DNA from: CAZIWX01 sp964543125
Lineage (GTDB): Bacteria > Fidelibacterota > UBA8477
Direction: 5' to 3'
Length of the DNA stretch: 33,291 bases
NCBI GenBank assembly: GCA_964543125.1
Contig: CAZIWX010000016.1
Coordinates: 1-33,291 of the forward strand
This document shows positions 30,301 to 33,291 of the stretch, in pieces. Position 1 is the first letter of the stretch. The number at the start of each line of letters is the position of its first letter. A program made the position numbers and the translations under genes. The notes beneath the pieces are model-generated. The model saw nothing but the letters and a program-made list of their open reading frames with translations, searched no databases and was not told where the DNA came from.

Positions 30301-33291
30301 GATCCCACCAATGTTGTTTTTGTTGGGCTGGGAAATATTCCACCCCTCAACCTGATTGCCCGGGGTAATCTGGATGGACGGGTCGAATTAAGCTGGCTGC
30401 CGCCCAATGCCAATCCGGGTGAGCCCATGTTTGAAAGTTTTGAGGATGGCATTCCAGCCGATTGGCAAATCCAGGGCATTGCCGGACTACCGGAGTCCGA
30501 CAGCTGGCGGATCTGGGTCTCTTCAACAGCTCCAGACGGTGCTCAGGTGGTTGAATGTGGTGATGGACAAAGTGGTGAATTCATTGATGAATGGTTAATC
30601 ACCAACGATCTTCCCATTGGCGCCTTGAACAGCACGCTTTCCTTCTACCATTATGGTACAGCGCTAAGCTGGGATAATGCCCCTAATTATGTAAAAATCT
30701 CCACTGACGGCGGCGCTACCTGGAATACATTGTTGACTTGGGATCCTAACGCCGGAACAACCTTGCCTTCTGCCTGGACATTGGAAACCGTGGACCTGAG
30801 TTCCTACTCGGGGCAGACCGTAAAACTGGCTTGGGAATACACCTCCACGTATGGTGAATTCTGGTATGTGGACGCCATTGAGTTGTCCTCGCCAACGCGG
30901 GCCAATAACCGGGCGTTGGTTCTCAATCTTCCGGTTGAGCAAATCACGGACAAAAGTCAGGTAATGGAGCAGGATCCGGCCAATGTTGTTGATAATCATA
31001 CCCTGTCCGGTCTGACTCCACGCACCCCGCGGACGCGGGAAATCACCGGTTACGAAGTGCTACGGGATGGTGTTTCACTTGCAAGTCTGCCCTTGGACAG
31101 CCTCCATTATACCGATTTTGCCATTACCAATGGCACGGAGTATTGCTATGTCATCGTGGCTCTTTATCCTGACGGCAACAGCAACTCCAACGAGAGCTGC
31201 GCCACCCCAATCAATCATCCACCCCTGGCGCCCACGAACCTCATGGGTGAGGCGGATGACGCCCACAATGTGACGCTCTGGTGGGATGCCAATTCGGACT
31301 ATGATTTTGCATCCTACAATGTCTACCGGGACGGGGAGCTTGTCATCAATACGACGGACACCGCTTATGCGGAAAATCTCCCGGTCAGTAATGTATACAC
31401 TTACCAGGTTACGGCCGTGGATGCGGAAGGTATGGAGTCTGCACCGAGCAATGCATTGGTGCTGCCGGTCGGCAATCTACCGCCGTCAAGTCTCACGGCT
31501 GTTTCCGGCCTGGATGGAACCATTGATCTGCACTGGACCCCGCCCTTTGGCGCCAGTGTGGGTGTGAACACCTATGGTGTTGACTTTGAAGATGTGGACT
31601 GGCCGGCGGAGTTGATGACCTACGATCTGGATGGCGACGGTATTACCTGGGCCCTTTACTATCCGGGGTCAGATGTGGGACATGATTCGCCCCAAGCCGC
31701 CGGCGTACTCTATAACAGTTCCGGCAACAACGACTGGTTGATTTCTCCGGTTCTGGAAGTTTCCGGCACCTCGACTTTCTCCTTCTGGGCTTCACCTCAG
31801 GATCCGGCTTACTCGGAAGAAAGTTTTAATGTCCTGGTCAGTACTACGGGCGGAACACCGGATGATTTTACGGCTGCTCCGGTTCTTAGTCATACTTTCC
31901 CAAGTGGCGTTGGCCCCGATGCTTATGAAGAGTTCAGCATTGACCTGTCCGGCTACGCTGGAAGTAGCGTCTGGGTTGCAATCCAATGTACTTCCGTGGA
32001 CCAGTTCGTCCTGAAGGTCGATGACATCCTGGCCGATGGCCTGGCCAATCTACCGGGTGGGGTTTTAGCCCTGCGGACGGGTAGGCGCGCCACGACCCTA
32101 CCTTATGCCACCCGATCCGAGTTTGAGCGCGCCGTGACCAACGGTTATGTCTATAGTGCTGCTCCGCGGAATACTGTACGGGATCTGCGCGAAATTTTCA
32201 CCACCTATAGCCTCTACCGTTCCATGATTTCACCGGTAACGGTGGAAACCGGTAACCTGTTGGCAACGGTCGATACACTGACATTCCAATACAGTGACTT
32301 TCCGGTGACTAACGATTCAACTTATTACTATGTGGTAACCGCGGATTATCCGGGTGAACAATCCGTTTCACCGGAAGCAGCGGGCACACCCATGAATCAT
32401 CCTCCGGCCATGCCCGTGAACCTCACCGGTGAGGGCGATGAATTGCTGAATGTTACCCTGGACTGGGATGATAATAACGATTACGATCTGGCATATTACC
32501 GCGTTTATCGTGAAGCTGTCCTGGTCGCGGATAATGTCATGGCGTCCGACTTTGGCGAGACGCTGGATTCATCCGGCGTCTATACATATTATGTCACCGC
32601 GCTGGATACCCAGGGCGCGGAATCGGAGACCAGCGACGCCATTCGCATTGCCGTGGGTACCCTTCCGCCGAGCCGTCTAACGGCCGAATCCGGGTTGGAT
32701 GGTCAGGTTTACCTGGAATGGCGCGAACCGGGCTTAACCGGTCCGGCGCCCCTGGACTGCGCTGATGAAATTATCGAAGGTTTGCCCTACAGCTACATCG
32801 GTAACACGACCGGTATGGGTGATGACTTCGATATTAGCGGTTCCGACGGTGAAGATATGGCTTTCCAGATTTATCTATTTGAGGGCCAGTCTATTGATAT
32901 AACCACCTGCGGCGCCGGTACCGATTTTGACACCAAACTGGAAATCTTTAACGGCGATTGCGCCACTACGACGACTCTCTACAACGACGATAACGGTAAC
33001 TGCCCGGATTCGCCGGTTGGTGGTCTGACCTCCAGCATTAATGGTGTGAGTTTACCGGAAGGTGACTACCTCATCATCGTTGACGGGTTTGGCGGCGCCA
33101 CGGGTAACTTCGAATTGACCGTTACCGAATCAGGAGCGGCGGCCGATGCCGCGTCCGCGGGATTCCGGTATGATCCGGCCCCGGAACTGGCCAAACTTGC
33201 CACGCTGGGTTTAGATGCCGGTGACTACAATTTCACCCATGCACCGATCATGAATCCGGCCACCCACGTCCGGTCAAGCCGGTCCTTCGAT
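27337..33291 (+). CDS. Giant modular secreted/surface protein (3' end outside window)
   Basis: The frame is open for 1985 codons from an ATG with ataaggag upstream and reaches the window end, so the gene is longer. A signal peptide (MKKLVPVRWMAIGLLLITSA) precedes the mature protein. An N-terminal beta region (about 30-225) is followed by an ASH-like immunoglobulin fold (about 230-335), then a glutamine-amidotransferase-like domain with VDYIAAGGALYMEGGDTW (about 340-545). From residue 647 a super-repeat begins at four positions (647, 1001, 1381, 1776), each opened by (L/I)PPxxLxAxxxLDGxxxLxW and carrying an inserted domain: pre-peptidase C-terminal-like (first and fourth) or cleaved-adhesin-like (second and third), then FN3 domains joined by NHPPxxPxNL. 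A type IX sorting domain is expected beyond the window. The role is inferred to be adhesion or matrix binding; no protease active site is seen. Confidence 0.88.
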   Translation, partial: MKKLVPVRWMAIGLLLITSAIFADIKVRPTNGFISSSNGARDLNWQAETVTNSSTRDARDIDLAYHDGSFEGQLGVGTGGAGFGVRFTPPGPVFLTGLTLYFQGDAASTAGVVSIYADPDASVAGPPSVPVGPGDGSAVWESAPLDLSSPDGSLITITLPLENVPVNSGDFYVVVWDQGAFLGIAEDLQLNYLDRNWVTLGTWSTLNDATGGDPTLTGNFGITATYVPQNIEGSYMVVAPTDLNFGILQIDDGAVSQDVIVSNLGNTAFDITAINITGAELSTNLTAPVTVDTSSQVTLEVTLTPVTAGQFSGSIEILSDADNDTAVTVGVNATIYDGFPEFMVWNPSASISGPAIVSTLEGMGYTAFETTDIFQFGQPVDAGYTAVFVCLGIYSDNYQLDPAQAEVGALVDYIAAGGALYMEGGDTWAFDTQTPLHAYFNILGTADGSGDLTTVTGAEFVTGMDFTYSGGNNWIDHLEPLTPQAFVIHINPADSEACGIANLSPNGNTIGTAFEFGGLDDGASTKADLMQAYLDFFNEPYTDIVPPEISGVTRFDFTMDTAGPYVIDAVLTDNTELASGTLYYTTDASSFTSVAMTALGDDVYEGEIPGQPVGTTVGYYIEAVDTAGNSAVAPETGTYAFSVLSSLPPVHLAAESGLDGHSVLTWDPPGTTAPPQLDCADYLIDDLPYSATGSTVGMGDDFDVTFSDNEDVAYQLYLPEPTTITVTLCNGTDYDSKIEIFFDDCVTTTGNYNDDFCGLQSELDNVFLEAGTYLIVVDGFGTSAGNYTLDVSVATAARSTIVENVNDLGYEVHKLRNEDLAVNSDVLSSSSRRYFEPIPETVRNLTNYGIYRSTISPVLLETANMVDMIDTVATTYDDSGLTNNTTYYYRVSAIYSDDEAGSEEVSAVPLNHPPNPPVNLSVIATEGSLEAQLAWEYPVVDYDFNHFAVYREDSVVATTTDMQYTDTAPAGGNYHYYVVTVDNDDAESDPTNVVFVGLGNIPPLNLIARGNLDGRVELSWLPPNANPGEPMFESFEDGIPADWQIQGIAGLPESDSWRIWVSSTAPDGAQVVECGDGQSGEFIDEWLITNDLPIGALNSTLSFYHYGTALSWDNAPNYVKISTDGGATWNTLLTWDPNAGTTLPSAWTLETVDLSSYSGQTVKLAWEYTSTYGEFWYVDAIELSSPTRANNRALVLNLPVEQITDKSQVMEQDPANVVDNHTLSGLTPRTPRTREITGYEVLRDGVSLASLPLDSLHYTDFAITNGTEYCYVIVALYPDGNSNSNESCATPINHPPLAPTNLMGEADDAHNVTLWWDANSDYDFASYNVYRDGELVINTTDTAYAENLPVSNVYTYQVTAVDAEGMESAPSNALVLPVGNLPPSSLTAVSGLDGTIDLHWTPPFGASVGVNTYGVDFEDVDWPAELMTYDLDGDGITWALYYPGSDVGHDSPQAAGVLYNSSGNNDWLISPVLEVSGTSTFSFWASPQDPAYSEESFNVLVSTTGGTPDDFTAAPVLSHTFPSGVGPDAYEEFSIDLSGYAGSSVWVAIQCTSVDQFVLKVDDILADGLANLPGGVLALRTGRRATTLPYATRSEFERAVTNGYVYSAAPRNTVRDLREIFTTYSLYRSMISPVTVETGNLLATVDTLTFQYSDFPVTNDSTYYYVVTADYPGEQSVSPEAAGTPMNHPPAMPVNLTGEGDELLNVTLDWDDNNDYDLAYYRVYREAVLVADNVMASDFGETLDSSGVYTYYVTALDTQGAESETSDAIRIAVGTLPPSRLTAESGLDGQVYLEWREPGLTGPAPLDCADEIIEGLPYSYIGNTTGMGDDFDISGSDGEDMAFQIYLFEGQSIDITTCGAGTDFDTKLEIFNGDCATTTTLYNDDNGNCPDSPVGGLTSSINGVSLPEGDYLIIVDGFGGATGNFELTVTESGAAADAASAGFRYDPAPELAKLATLGLDAGDYNFTHAPIMNPATHVRSSRSFD

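Noticed and set aside
28120..32680. Many medium frames on both strands inside the last gene
   Set aside because: All are shadows of one continuous 1985-codon frame with signal peptide, domains and ribosome binding site.
1..33291. CRISPR array, tRNA, rRNA, prophage or toxin-antitoxin pair
   Set aside because: I saw no regularly spaced direct repeats, cloverleaf-like sequences, rRNA core motifs, phage genes or transposases in any intergenic stretch.

Overview
The window looks like a draft or metagenome-derived contig from the FCB side of the bacterial tree (the Calditrichota, Marinimicrobia, Ignavibacteria, KSB1 type of lineage). The main reason is that two complete secreted proteins end in a type IX (Por-type) C-terminal sorting domain with the hallmark NYPNPFNP motif, next to a two-subunit class I fumarase and a ferredoxin-dependent 2-oxoacid oxidoreductase. 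The phylum is inference. A run of exactly 100 Ns (606-705) is a scaffold gap and falls inside a repeated element.

Layout. 1-2130: 3' part of an MBL-fold hydrolase, a diverged second copy of its last 67 codons, a hairpin-rich element present twice, and queG, whose 5' end lies in the second copy of that element. 2131-2641: a decayed minus-strand gene and AT-rich palindromes. 2642-4189 (-): aldehyde dehydrogenase. 4324-8076 (-): secreted 1250-residue protein with about eight carboxypeptidase-regulatory-like domains, an FN3 domain and a sorting tail. 8429-10894 (+): Lon-family protease with an AAA domain. 11276-14174 (+): korA-korB. 14239-15248: palindromes, a decayed copy of the fumarase 5' end, and a small gene with an apparent frameshift. 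15314-17686 (+): secreted beta-helix/cohesin-like/dockerin protein with a sorting tail. 17965-18663 (+): GAF protein with a Cys-pair tail. 18664-19814: mostly unassigned, two doubtful ORFs. 19815-21125 (+): APC permease. 21308-22772 (+): class I fumarase, alpha and beta subunits. 22935-25094 (+): bifunctional PBP1A-type enzyme. 25485-26258 (-): AMP nucleosidase. 26404-27093 (+): probable lipoprotein. 27337 to the window end (+): very large modular surface protein, still open after 1985 codons.

How the genes relate. KorAB and the fumarase both serve the oxidative or reductive TCA cycle but lie 7 kb apart. Two gene pairs, korAB and the fumarase subunits, overlap by 8 bases and are surely co-transcribed; most other genes stand alone with their own ribosome binding sites and terminators. 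The three large exported proteins make up about a third of the window and suggest an active surface or secretion lifestyle. No type IX secretion machinery, CRISPR array, tRNA, rRNA or transposase gene was seen. I do not see a convincing new multi-gene system. The most unusual items are the roughly 380-residue super-repeat in the last gene, the cohesin/dockerin protein, the fumarase remnant, and the element-associated duplication at the left end.
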